From Oceaniferula flava (GTDB lineage Bacteria; Verrucomicrobiota; Verrucomicrobiia; Verrucomicrobiales; Akkermansiaceae), in the NCBI RefSeq assembly GCF_016811075.1, contig NZ_JAFBGL010000008.1, positions 1-64,000 of the forward strand: DNA of 64,000 bases. The letters are read 5' to 3'. How positions within the stretch are numbered: position 1 is the first letter of the stretch; every line of letters begins with the position of its first letter. The notes below the pieces were generated by a model that did not search any database, was not told where the DNA came from, and worked only from the letters and a program-made list of their open reading frames with translations. Of the stretch, positions 37,034 to 46,700 are shown in pieces. The position numbers and the translations under genes are program-made.

Positions 37034-38314
37034 ATGGCATCTCTACTCATCCAAAACGCCCGCATTGCCTGCGAGGAAAACGACGATCTCACACCGGCCG
37101 ATGTGCTGGTGGAAAATGGCACCATCACTCAAATTGGCGACCAGCTCCAGGCACCGGAAGGCGCCAAGGTCATCGATGCATCGAACAAAATTCTGATGCC
37201 TGCGATGTTCGATACCCACATCCACATGCGTGAGCCGGGGCAGGAGGCCAAGGAAACGATCAAGTCCGGCAGCGAAGCAGCAATCAACGGTGGCGTCACC
37301 GGCGTGGTGCTGATGCCCAACACCTCTCCTGCGATCGATTCCGCCGCCATGGTGCGCACCATTTATGATATCGCCAAGCGCGATGCCCGCATCCCGGTTT
37401 ACACCTCCGGCTGCATCACCAAAGGTCGCGAGGGCAAGGAACTTGCCGGCATCGATGGTATGCTGAAGCTCGGCGTGAAAATGCTTACCGACGACGGCGA
37501 TGCGGTGCCTGATTTACTGCTGCTGAAACATGCGATGGAGTATGCTTCCGAGTTCGATTGTTTCTTCGCCAGCCACTGTGAGGTATTGGAACTTTCCGGA
37601 CCGCGCGCGCTCAACGAAGGAGTGGTCAGCCATCGCCTTGGCATTCAGGGGACACCTGCCTGCAGCGAGGAAATCTGCATGGACCGCGATATCCGTCTCG
37701 CCCACGCCACCGGAGCCCGCCTGCACATCCAGCACGTATCCAGCAAGATCGGTATGGAAACCATCCGCTGGTGGAAACAAATGGGAGCCAAGGTCACCGC
37801 CGAAGTTTCTCCTCACCACTTGCTCTTCAACGAGGAGGATATCGGCGACTACGATACCCACTACAAGATGAACCCGCCACTGCGCACCGCGGAGGACAAC
37901 AAGGCATTGTTAGAAGGTTTGAAAGAAGGGGTCTTCGACATCATCGCCACCGACCACGCACCGCACACGCCTTTCGAGAAATCGCAGGACTTCGTCAATG
38001 CGCCCAATGGCATCACCGGACTGGAAACCTCGCTGATCTCGCTGTTCCACTACTTTGTCAAAACCAACGAGTTTGGCTGGGGCTTGATCGTGAACCGCTA
38101 CTCCGCACAACCGCGCCGGATGATGGGTCTGGATCCGGTTCCCATCACCGAGGGAGGCAAGGCCGACTTCTTACTGTTCGATCCCGAAGGTCAAACCACC
38201 TTCAGTTCCGACTACATGCAGTCGCTCAGTAAGAACACTCCTTTCCTCGACAAGACACTCGACGGCAGCATTGATCTCGTGGTCTTGGGCGATGAGGTTC
38301 TACTGGAAAGGTAG
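37034..38314 (+). CDS. pyrC: Dihydroorotase
   Basis: A 426-residue amidohydrolase of the long (type I, pyrC-like) group. Metal ligands lie in DTHIHMREPGQE, and later His residues in FFASHCEV and LHIQHVSS. The catalytic Asp is in IATDHAPHT. It closes carbamoyl aspartate to dihydroorotate. It is the last gene of the purE-like/pyrR/membrane/pyrB/pyrC run, and convergent with the metallopeptidase-like gene. Confidence 0.95.
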   Translation: MASLLIQNARIACEENDDLTPADVLVENGTITQIGDQLQAPEGAKVIDASNKILMPAMFDTHIHMREPGQEAKETIKSGSEAAINGGVTGVVLMPNTSPAIDSAAMVRTIYDIAKRDARIPVYTSGCITKGREGKELAGIDGMLKLGVKMLTDDGDAVPDLLLLKHAMEYASEFDCFFASHCEVLELSGPRALNEGVVSHRLGIQGTPACSEEICMDRDIRLAHATGARLHIQHVSSKIGMETIRWWKQMGAKVTAEVSPHHLLFNEEDIGDYDTHYKMNPPLRTAEDNKALLEGLKEGVFDIIATDHAPHTPFEKSQDFVNAPNGITGLETSLISLFHYFVKTNEFGWGLIVNRYSAQPRRMMGLDPVPITEGGKADFLLFDPEGQTTFSSDYMQSLSKNTPFLDKTLDGSIDLVVLGDEVLLER

Positions 38315-38351
38315 AACCGTTTGGCGGTCTGGCAGAGGTTGTTAGGCCGCA

Positions 38352-39203
38352 TTACATCTCACCGTAGAGCGTGGTAATGCGCTCGATCAAGGCGTGGTGC
38401 TTCGGCGGCGCGTCTTTTATCCATTTGCTGAGATAGGCTCTAAAACTCAAACCCGGCTTGGCGGCCGTGACATTGAGGTAGCGCAGCGCATCCCAGTGTT
38501 TCGGTTGCCGCTCGAAGAGGGGCAGCAGGGCAACAGCCATCGCTCCATTGTGCTGCCGGAGCTTCGGGTTGCGGCGCAGTTCGAAGCGATGTTTCCGATA
38601 GTAAGCAGCCAGATTTCGTTGCTCGATTTCCGGATACTGTGCCATCACCTGCTCGGCATAGTTCTGCAAATGGGTCGCGTAAATTTTCCAGTGAGGGTAG
38701 GGCGGTTGCGTCTTCCAGTCATCGGCCATCGCACGCAAACAATACAAGGAGGCAAGCTCACAGATCGTTTCCTCAAACCAATCGTTCTCCGTGCCGTCGT
38801 CCCGCAGTCCGCAGAGCACATGACAGAACTCGTGTGCCCATTGGTAGCTATACTGGCTCCATTGCCGCCCCTGGCTATCGAGTAAGATTACGATTTCACC
38901 CTGATCGTTTCGTCGATACATGGCCGCCGGGCCACGACGCCCGCGCACTACGACCATCTTTTCAAAGTCCACCCGATCGAGATGCCGCCCCATCACCTGC
39001 GTGGTGGAGTGCAGTAGTTTGGAAAGGTCGGCTGGGCGCGTCTGAAAGCCTTCCGCATCGATGCGCAGGCGGATGCTCCCTTGTTCCTCCGCTTGCATGC
39101 ACGGCAGCGAAAGAGCCAGCACTACCAGACCCAATATCTGCCGAGATAAAAAAATCCGCTGGATAGCGCGAGCCGTCCAGCGGGTTGGAAAAGGGAATAT
39201 CAT
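38352..39203 (-). CDS. Membrane-anchored or exported zincin-like protein
   Basis: A 283-residue protein from the ATG at 39203, with a hydrophobic export segment (LSRQILGLVVLALSLPCMQA). The middle contains WAHEFCHVLCG, a HExxH zinc motif, followed by NDWFEETICELASLYCL, which offers a third Glu ligand. This is the layout of a gluzincin-type metallopeptidase. The substrate is unknown and no named family was recognised. The next gene upstream is 5 bp away, so the two are probably co-transcribed. Confidence 0.6.
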   Translation of the reverse strand: MIFPFPTRWTARAIQRIFLSRQILGLVVLALSLPCMQAEEQGSIRLRIDAEGFQTRPADLSKLLHSTTQVMGRHLDRVDFEKMVVVRGRRGPAAMYRRNDQGEIVILLDSQGRQWSQYSYQWAHEFCHVLCGLRDDGTENDWFEETICELASLYCLRAMADDWKTQPPYPHWKIYATHLQNYAEQVMAQYPEIEQRNLAAYYRKHRFELRRNPKLRQHNGAMAVALLPLFERQPKHWDALRYLNVTAAKPGLSFRAYLSKWIKDAPPKHHALIERITTLYGEM

Positions 39204-39208
39204 CGGTG

Positions 39209-39583
39209 TTAGGCCGCGTGCGCTTCCTCCAAACTCAGTTGGTGGCTGCGATTCATGCGGAAGACAAAGACGGCATTCATCAGGAAGGCAACTGAGATTA
39301 GCAACCACACCATGGCGGTGCCATTGCTGATGTTCAGCACCGAGCGGTAGGCCGTGGCTCGGGCAGCTTCAGTGTGAAGGATGCCGTGCTGCAAAGTCGA
39401 GCTGTCTTGCTCCGCCTTGGTCATGGCCAAGTAAGTGCGATCTATCTTGGACTGCCCCTTGAACCTCTCTGAGTTGTTTTTCATCAACACCGCCGCACAG
39501 ACTAACACAACGGCGATCGCGGAATTCAAAAATAAGAACCAACGGGTATTCCGACTGCGGCTTGTATGGGTAGGTGCTTTCAT
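39209..39583 (-). CDS. Small two-helix membrane protein
   Basis: A 124-residue protein with a basic start, a helix (WFLFLNSAIAVVLVCAAVLM), a soluble middle with many polar residues, and a second helix (AMVWLLISVAFLMNAVFVF). It is not recognised. It lies 5 bp upstream of the zincin-like gene. The 275 bp further upstream to rsmI show no clear feature. Confidence 0.5.
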   Translation of the reverse strand: MKAPTHTSRSRNTRWFLFLNSAIAVVLVCAAVLMKNNSERFKGQSKIDRTYLAMTKAEQDSSTLQHGILHTEAARATAYRSVLNISNGTAMVWLLISVAFLMNAVFVFRMNRSHQLSLEEAHAA

Positions 39584-39858
39584 GGGATGGGGGGGGAGTT
39601 GGGTTAAACTCGCCTAGAAGTATCGACCACAATCCTGATCAGGTAAAGATATTGGCACACGAAGGAGCTGGAACGCCCATGCCTAGGGGAAACTTTTTAC
39701 AAAACTATGTTTCACTTATGCGGACTAAGTTCCTAACAAATAACAAAACCACGGAGTTCACCACTTGATCATCCCGCTCTCTTAAGCACTTAGAAGCTGG
39801 AAGCATGACTGGAAAGCCGCTTTTTTAAAATGGCGATAAGCAGCCGGATCTAAGTCTG

Positions 39859-40521
39859 TTAGCTCACATCAAGCAACAGCACGATTTCACCCTTGGCTGG
39901 ACGTTCTTGGAAATACTGCCACAGCGCGGCAGCGGAATCGCGGTGGTAGGTCTCGAATTTTTTACTCAACTCTCTGGCGACACAAACGCGCTGCTCCGGG
40001 TTGATGTCGGCGAGAATTTCCAAGGTGGATCCGAGCCGGTGAGGGGACTCGAAGAAGATGGCTGTTTTCCCTCCACCGATGGCAGCTTCCAGCGCCTTGC
40101 GACGTTTGCCTTTTTTCACCGGTAGAAAACCATCGAAGCTGAATGCGTGACAGGGAAAGCCGGATCCGGCAAGCGCCGTGAGCACAGCCGAGGGGCCGGG
40201 CAACACGGTGTATTCCACGTCCTCGGCGATACAGGCCTGCATTAGTCGATACCCCGGGTCCGAAATCAAGGGCATGCCGGCATCCGAGATAATGGCGATG
40301 TTCGCGCCATTCTGCACCTTTTCGATCAGTTCGGGAATGCGCTGTGCCTCGTTGTGATCGTGCAGCGAGAGCAGCGGTTTATCGATCTCGTAGTGCTTCA
40401 GCAGGGGGCGTGAGTGACGGGTGTCTTCACAGGCGATCAGATCAGCCTCGCGCAGCACCTCAAGCGCACGCTGGGTGATGTCGCCTCGATTGCCGATGGG
40501 TGTGGGGACGAAGGTAAACAC
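39859..40521 (-). CDS. rsmI: 16S rRNA (cytidine1402-2'-O)-methyltransferase
   Basis: A 220-residue SAM-dependent methyltransferase of the tetrapyrrole-methylase fold. It starts FVPTPIGNRGDITQRALE and has LIACEDTRHSRPLL, IAIISDAGMPLISDPGY and VLPGPSAVLTAL. It modifies the ribosomal decoding centre. It is a little short of the usual 280 residues because the C-terminal extension is missing. It follows lptE by 15 bp. Confidence 0.95.
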   Translation of the reverse strand: MFTFVPTPIGNRGDITQRALEVLREADLIACEDTRHSRPLLKHYEIDKPLLSLHDHNEAQRIPELIEKVQNGANIAIISDAGMPLISDPGYRLMQACIAEDVEYTVLPGPSAVLTALAGSGFPCHAFSFDGFLPVKKGKRRKALEAAIGGGKTAIFFESPHRLGSTLEILADINPEQRVCVARELSKKFETYHRDSAAALWQYFQERPAKGEIVLLLDVS

Positions 40522-40536
40522 GGAGTGGTCGGGGTG

Positions 40537-41043
40537 TTAGAATCCGTCGGCCAGGCGGGCAACCATCGATTCCGCAGCTCTACGCAGAGCATCAGGCAGA
40601 GCATTCGTCCGAGCTACGTGCAGGTTGCCACCGGCAAAAAAACGGGTCTCGCCGCTGGATTTGCCCTTTTCAAGAATACGCGCAGGATTGCTTCCGTCTC
40701 GCAGCACCCACTCGATGGTAATTTCCATGCTCAGCTCTTCCGTGCTCAAGGTGTCTTCACGGGAGGAACTGATCTGACTGTAGTCGATTTCGGAAACGCG
40801 ACCTTCCAACACCGCGTCCGCCGTGTCCGCGGTGGCAATTCGGTAAGTGCCGTCACGTGTAAGTGCATCCACAGCACTGTTCGTTGCATAGGACTCTGCG
40901 CGGATCTGCAGGGTGTCGTTTTCAAACAACGGCACGTGAATGCTTTCCACCGCAGCCAGATGTGTCGGCTTGGCACCACCCAGCTGATAGCCAGCGCAGG
41001 AGGCGAGAAACATCGTCAGGACAAAGAGAAGGAGAGCTTTCAC
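40537..41043 (-). CDS. lptE: LptE-like LPS-assembly lipoprotein
   Basis: A 168-residue lipoprotein with lipobox FLASC and the family start CAGYQLGGAKP. LptE plugs the LptD barrel that inserts LPS into the outer membrane. The body (VPLFENDTLQIRAESYATNSAVDAL) fits the fold. Its position between the BamD-like gene and rsmI, all leftward, supports an outer-membrane biogenesis cluster. Confidence 0.8.
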   Translation of the reverse strand: MKALLLFVLTMFLASCAGYQLGGAKPTHLAAVESIHVPLFENDTLQIRAESYATNSAVDALTRDGTYRIATADTADAVLEGRVSEIDYSQISSSREDTLSTEELSMEITIEWVLRDGSNPARILEKGKSSGETRFFAGGNLHVARTNALPDALRRAAESMVARLADGF

Positions 41044-41096
41044 AGATTCGGTGGCGTTTGGGAGATTAACGGAATACAGACGGATTAGAGCGCAGT

Positions 41097-42077
41097 TTAC
41101 TGACCACTCAACTCAGCGACCCGTTGCTTGGCTTGATTGTAAAGTGCGCCGCTCTTGGTCATGTTCATGACTTCGCGGTAGTAGAACAGAGCCGATTGGT
41201 TCTGGCCTTTGGCGCGGTAGAACTCAGCCACGTCGTAGCTGCGCTGGATGTCCTGACCACCTAACATGGAGAGGCGCTTTCTAGCATCAGCGGCTCGTGG
41301 GTGACTGGGGTAGCGTTGCACGAGATCATTGTAAATCTGACGTGCGCGGTTGACGTTGGCTTTGTTCTGGTTGCCACGCTCTGCCTTGATGACGAGAATT
41401 TCACCGGTCTGATAGAGAGCATCCGGGGCGTAGGGGCTGCTTGCAAAATCAATATCCACACGTTTGTAGGCTGCCATGGCTCGGTCGGCGCTACCTTCTT
41501 TCTGCCAGACTTGGCCGATGGTATACTGCGCCTTGGAGGCACTGGCTGCTTTCGGTGCGTTGTCGCGCACTTGACCGAGCATTTTTTCCACCTTGTCAGG
41601 GCTGATCCGGGTTTTCATACCGAGGAAGTTGTTTTTGATCACCCCGTTCGCCGCCGCGTGAGCCACGGCTTCCTGACGCTTGATAGCTGCCGAGTAGTGA
41701 GGGCTGGCTTGGTGATTGGTGATCAGGCGCTGATAGGCTTCGAACGCTTTGAAAAGGTCACCTTCTTTATCGAGGATCTGGCCCTCGGCAAAGGATGCCT
41801 CACCGGCCGCTTTGGAGTAGGGGTATTTTTTAGCCAACTCCTTATAAGTGGAGATTGCCTTCTTGTTGTTACCCGCTGCTTGGTAGGCCTGACCTTGGGC
41901 CAACAGGGTGTCAGCGGCAGAGGAATTGGCACCGACAGCTGAACCTCCAGCTGCATTCACCAGAGGTATATCGCTGGCATCAGGGCCACAGGAGGTGATG
42001 ACGGCCAAACTTGACATCAAACCAAGGGAAAGGCTGATCCGACAAATCACTGGAGAAAAGGCTGCTTTCTTACGCAT
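41097..42077 (-). CDS. bamD: BamD/YfiO-like TPR lipoprotein
   Basis: A 326-residue lipoprotein with a basic start and a lipobox-like AVITSC. It is followed by tetratricopeptide repeats of outer-membrane assembly type (AISTYKELAKKYPYSKAAGEASFAEG, IYNDLVQRYPSHPRAADARKRL). It is probably part of the BAM complex or a related envelope scaffold. It has an unusual central Ala/Gly-rich stretch after the lipobox. It is the first gene of the bamD-lptE-rsmI run. Confidence 0.75.
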   Translation of the reverse strand: MRKKAAFSPVICRISLSLGLMSSLAVITSCGPDASDIPLVNAAGGSAVGANSSAADTLLAQGQAYQAAGNNKKAISTYKELAKKYPYSKAAGEASFAEGQILDKEGDLFKAFEAYQRLITNHQASPHYSAAIKRQEAVAHAAANGVIKNNFLGMKTRISPDKVEKMLGQVRDNAPKAASASKAQYTIGQVWQKEGSADRAMAAYKRVDIDFASSPYAPDALYQTGEILVIKAERGNQNKANVNRARQIYNDLVQRYPSHPRAADARKRLSMLGGQDIQRSYDVAEFYRAKGQNQSALFYYREVMNMTKSGALYNQAKQRVAELSGQ

Positions 42078-42338
42078 GCGTAGAAGCTAGATGGCCTCAC
42101 TGGATTTGCCAAGAAGAATGCCTGAAATCATCGAGTCAGCTCTTGTATTTATCTGTCAGTGAACATGTTAGTCGAAGCAGGTGATAAAACACCTGTAACA
42201 TTGTTAGTTGATCTCTGTTTTGACAAAAGATGGGGTTTAGAGCAGTTTAACTTTTTCTCAAGTTTTGATTCAGCTTACATAAAGTTTTTGAATAATATCT
42301 CGACTTGTTTACTAATTACTCCTATAGAAATGTTACCT

Positions 42339-42872
42339 ATGAAAGCCGTAATCTCGATTCTAACCTGCTGTGCTACAGCTGTTCTGCTCAGCTCTTGTGC
42401 ATCGAGCCTCAGTTCAAGCCCTACCAGATCTGCTCCAAAAGCAAGTCAGGGTGAGCAAGCCGTTGCGGAACAAATTTTTGCACTTATCAATGCCGAACGT
42501 GCCCAAATTGGAAAAAAACCACTGCGCGGCAACCGTGGATTGAACCAAATGGCCCAGAAACAGGCCGATTTCATGAGCCAGCGCTCCAGCGTAACCACCA
42601 TGGGGTCGATGAACCGCTCGCAATACGCCTACCTCCGCCTGAATGTGCAGAATCTCACCGAACTGGCCAATGCCACCGCATCCAGCAACACTGCCTCGGC
42701 CGTGGTGCAATCGTGGAAAAACAGCCCGGAACACAACCGCACTCTGCGCCAGTCGTGGAACACCACCGGCATCGGTGTCAGCCAAGGAGCCGACGGCAAA
42801 ACCTACGTCACCATGCTGGTCGGCGTCAGCTCTACCGGCGTGCCTCGCTCGGTGACCCCCATCGGCTGGTAA
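42339..42872 (+). CDS. CAP/SCP-domain lipoprotein
   Basis: A 177-residue lipoprotein from the ATG at 42339 (signal KAVISILTCCATAVLLSSC). The CAP domain shows INAERAQIGKKPLRGNRGLNQMAQKQADFM and the WKNSPEHNRTL helix, then GIGV. Bacterial CAP proteins are exported and of mostly unknown function. The 260 bp before it are markedly AT-rich, with a perfect 6-bp hairpin at 42178-42195 of unknown role. A strong terminator follows. Confidence 0.8.
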   Translation: MKAVISILTCCATAVLLSSCASSLSSSPTRSAPKASQGEQAVAEQIFALINAERAQIGKKPLRGNRGLNQMAQKQADFMSQRSSVTTMGSMNRSQYAYLRLNVQNLTELANATASSNTASAVVQSWKNSPEHNRTLRQSWNTTGIGVSQGADGKTYVTMLVGVSSTGVPRSVTPIGW

Positions 42873-42907
42873 ATCGCGGTCCTCTTCCATCCGGAATCTC
42901 TCATCGC

Positions 42908-42947
42908 TCCGGCATGTCCACTTTCCTGGGCACGCCGGATTTTTTTT
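42908..42947 (+). terminator. Rho-independent terminator after the CAP gene
   Basis: TCCGGC pairs with GCCGGA, and an inner TGTCC pairs with GGGCA after a single mismatch. The loop is 8 nt, and a run of T residues follows from 42940. Confidence 0.85.
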
Positions 42948-42973
42948 ATTTCCGTCCGGGCAGTCATCCGCCT

Positions 42974-43603
42974 ATGGCTGTGGCCGCCATGCCGGATTTA
43001 GAATTTGAAAATGCCAGGAGACAGCAAGGTCACACCTTGATCGCAGGGATCGATGAAGCTGGCAGGGGACCTCTTGCCGGCCCGGTGGCTGCCGCCGCAG
43101 TGATCCTGCCGGATAATTTCACCCATCCGCTGCTGAACGACTCCAAAAAGCTCACCGAGAAACGGCGCGAGGCGCTTTATGCCGAACTGACCGAACGCGA
43201 CGACATCCTCTGGGGGCTCTCCTTTGCCGATGCGGAAGAAATCGATCGCATCAACATCCTGCGCGCCACCCACGCCGCCATGGCCCGCGCCACCGAAGCC
43301 CTGACACCCACCCCCGATTTCTGCCTCATCGATGGCCTGGCGGTGCCGTCTTTTCCTTTTCCCTCGGAAGGCATTGTCAAAGGTGATGGCAAAAGCCTGT
43401 CGATCGCCGCCGCCAGCGTCATTGCCAAAGTCTCACGCGATCGCCTGATGCTGCAATACGCCGAACAATACCCTGCCTACGGCTTCGAACGCCACAAAGG
43501 CTACGGCACCAAGGTCCACTTAGAAGCCCTGCAAGAACACGGCCCATGCCCGATCCACCGCCAGTCCTTCGCCCCGGTAGCGAAAGCCACGCGGCCGCAG
43601 TAG
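42974..43603 (+). CDS. rnhB: Ribonuclease HII
   Basis: About 209 residues from the ATG at 42974; the ATG at 42989 is an equal candidate. The terminator at 42908-42947 rules out the longer frame. Signature GIDEAGRGPLAGPVAAAAVIL carries the D-E active-site pair. CLIDGLAVP and SVIAKVSRDRLM follow. It cuts RNA in DNA, including single ribonucleotides, and complements rnhA at 16969. Confidence 0.93.
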   Translation: MAVAAMPDLEFENARRQQGHTLIAGIDEAGRGPLAGPVAAAAVILPDNFTHPLLNDSKKLTEKRREALYAELTERDDILWGLSFADAEEIDRINILRATHAAMARATEALTPTPDFCLIDGLAVPSFPFPSEGIVKGDGKSLSIAAASVIAKVSRDRLMLQYAEQYPAYGFERHKGYGTKVHLEALQEHGPCPIHRQSFAPVAKATRPQ

Positions 43604-43748
43604 GACCGGGTGATCCACTGAGGAAAATGGCAAGGTCACTGGCATCAAGCGACGTGCCAGCAATGACCGATGCTCCAGGAGTGACCCTGTAAGGCATACA
43701 CCAGCATCCCGTAAGAACGGTTTCTCGTGTTTCAAGTGATACTCACAC

Positions 43749-46700
43749 TCAACCGGCCTCGGCGCTCGCGAGCTGGTGGGGGTGGTGGGGGATGGTGGCT
43801 TGTTGGGCGAGGTCGAGGTTGTGGGGGTGGTGGGTGAAGATGAGGACCTGGGTTTTTTGGGAGAACTCTTCGAGAACCTTGAGGAGGGCGGTGGTGCGGG
43901 TGTCGTCGAAGGTCATCAGGACGTCGTCGAGGATGAGGGGCATCGGAGGGTGGGACTCGAGATGTTTGTCGATGGCCGCGAGGCGCAGGGCGAGGTAGAG
44001 CTGATCGCGGGAGCCTTCGGAGAGGGCGGAGGTGGCAAGCTCTTCGGCGGGGAGATCCGGCGATGCGTTCGGGCGCAGGGCGACGAGTTCGACGTTGTTG
44101 CTATCGCCGGGGCGGGCATCGACGCCGCTGAACTCACCGCAGGTCAGCTTGGCGAAATACTGCGAAGTTTTGCTAACCAGGGGACCCTGCGCTTGCTTGC
44201 GGTAGGCCTCGATCTGGGCCTTGAGGAAATCGATGGCGTGATGGAGGCTGATGAAGCGCTGGGTATCGGTGACGATTTCGGAGAGGGCATTGTTCGCCTC
44301 CTGTTGGGCATCGATGGCGGCACTGGAGGCTTTTTCCAGCTCGGACTTTTCATCGCGGAGCTTGAGGAAGGATTCGTGTCGGGCGTCGCGCTCGGACTGG
44401 CAGGTCTCGATGTCCGAACCAATCCGGTCCTCTTCTTCGGAGAGCTCTTGGGGATCTGACTCCTGGCAGGTGCTGATCAGGGCTTCCAGAGGCTGCCCTT
44501 GGGCGATGTTGACCAGCTGCTCTTCGGTATCGGCCAGGGCACGGCGTAGCGATAAGCGCTCGTTGTGCTCGAGGATGGCGGTTTCCAGTCCGTCCGGGGA
44601 GTTGAGCTTGGCGGCGCTGGCAAGGGATTGCAGCTGGGTGTTAGACTGTTCGAGCTGGGCTTCCAGCTTGGCAATGGATGCCTGAGTGCTTGCCATTTCT
44701 TGACGTAGGTCATCGGCACGGGTGGTTTGTTTACGCGCCTCGCTGAGCGACTGCCAGAGGGCCGAAACCTGCTCATCAGCAGGGGCGGTTTTCGACTCGG
44801 GGAGGATCTGGCTGACGGTTTGTTGCAGACGTTTCTGAAACTCGGTGGTCTGCTGCTGCAGCTGCTGCAGCGTAGCGGCCGCTTGCTGTTGTTCTGCTAG
44901 TTGTTTATTGAGTTCCAGATGCGCCTCGAGATGGGAGAGTGTCTGGGCCGGGCTGCCTTCCAGTTTCCATGCGGCGGTCGCCTGTTTCCATTCGTTCTCG
45001 CTGTTCGCGTAGGCCTCGGTGGCGGCGCTGAGCTGGTCTTGTGCCGGCTTGAGCTGGCTGTTGAGCTTCGCCAAATCCTGAGACAACACACTTTCCTGAC
45101 CCTCAGTTTTATCGGCGCGGCGTTGGGCGCTTTCCAGATAGGCATGCAGGGTGGGTAGGTCTTTTCCGGGGAGCTTGAGGGCTGTGCGCATTTCTCCTAA
45201 CAGATCCTTGTGGCCGTGTTCGGTTTCGCTGATCTGGCCTTCGAGGAGACGACATTGGCGATCGAGCTCCTGCCACTTTGCCCAGAGATCGAACCACGGC
45301 AGCAGCTCGCTGGGTGAGAGTGTGCGGCTGCTGAGGAAGCGGGTGAGATCGGTCCACTGGTCTTGCCATTCTTGCATCTGCTGACCGGCCTGCTCCAAGT
45401 CCTGGGCGAGCAGGCCGAGGGCGTGCTTTTTCTTATCGCGCTCGGCCCGGCGTTCGGCGGCGCGGGCGGTGGCATCGGCCTTGTCGAGCAACTGGTCGCC
45501 AATGCGGTCCGGCTCGATGATTTTCTGATCGAAATTCTTCAAGCGATCGGCGCTCAGGGGTTTCTCCTCGTGGAGGTCGGACTTCAGTTCCTGCCAATGC
45601 TGGTCGCGCTGACTTCTGGCCTGCAGCAGGTCCTCCTTGGTGACGATTCGGCCGTGGCTTTGTTGGAATCGGTCGAGGTCGAAATCGATGTCTGCGATCT
45701 CCTTTTCCAGACTCCGGTGGTCGCGCTGAATCTCCTTGCTGGATGCCTCCAGCTCCGCGTGTTCCTTGATGAGCTTCTCGACCGCGGGGCGCGAGGGCGG
45801 TCTGAGATCGCGAATGGCGGCGGGGTCACTGCCGGGCGAGAGTCGGCTACTCATTTGCTCGCGCTCCATCCACAACTGTTGAAGTCGGTTTTGTTTCTCA
45901 GCGAGCTGTTTGAGTTCGGCAAGCATGGCGGCGGCACGACCTAACAAGGCTTCATGCTCGGGAGGGAAGTTAGCCTCCTCGAGGGCTTCCAAGGCGCTGG
46001 ACTTGTCCTTGATCTCCTGCTGCAAGTTCTGGAGTTCCTGGCGACTGGCTGCTCGCTTGTTCTCCGTTTCCCGCAGCTGTTCCACCAGTCCCTTGATCGT
46101 CGTCAGGTCGTTGCGCGTCATGCTGGGCGACTTGGCAAAGGCCTCGGCTGAAGCGTAGCCGAGCTGCGACAGCGCAAACTCTAACTGCTTTTCTCCGATG
46201 GTCTGTTGCTGCTGTGCGGAGTCGAGCGAGCGGAGGTCGTCGAGGTGCTGTTGGATTCCTTGGTGGAGAGCTTCGATGGCAGGGGCGGCATCGAGCACCG
46301 TTTGGTGATCGGGGATGGCGGCCAGGGTCGCGCGTTGCTGCTCCAGGCTGTCACGACTTGGCTTCAGGGCGGCAGCGGACTGGGTATGGGTTGCTTGGGC
46401 CGCGCGCACCCGCTGTTGGAAATCGTCTGCAAGATCGGGCAATTGGATGGCATTCAGGCGCGTGAGCTTTTGCTCCCGACTGGCGATCAGGGGCAAGGCG
46501 GTGAGGATCTTGCGGATTTGATCGTGGCGCTGGCGCAGCTTGCGGAGTTCGGCATCGGCTTCCTGGAATGCTTGCTCCGAATGCGCGAACTCCTTTTCCA
46601 GGGTTCTCCATTGGTTGGCGGAAATGCTCGCCTCCTTGGCTTGTTTCTCGGCATCCTTGTAGCGCTTGATTGCCTCGGGGATGCGAACATTTTTCCGTGC

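Noticed and set aside
39584-39858. Small plus-strand frame near 39574-39768 as a gene
   Set aside because: Composition is not coding-like, there is no ribosome-binding site, and it overlaps the start of the two-helix membrane protein gene on the other strand.
43644-43659. Second sigma-54-like site on the minus strand (TGGCAC-N5-TTGAT)
   Set aside because: The -12 element lacks the required GC (TTGA, not TTGC), and it would transcribe antisense into the end of rnhB.
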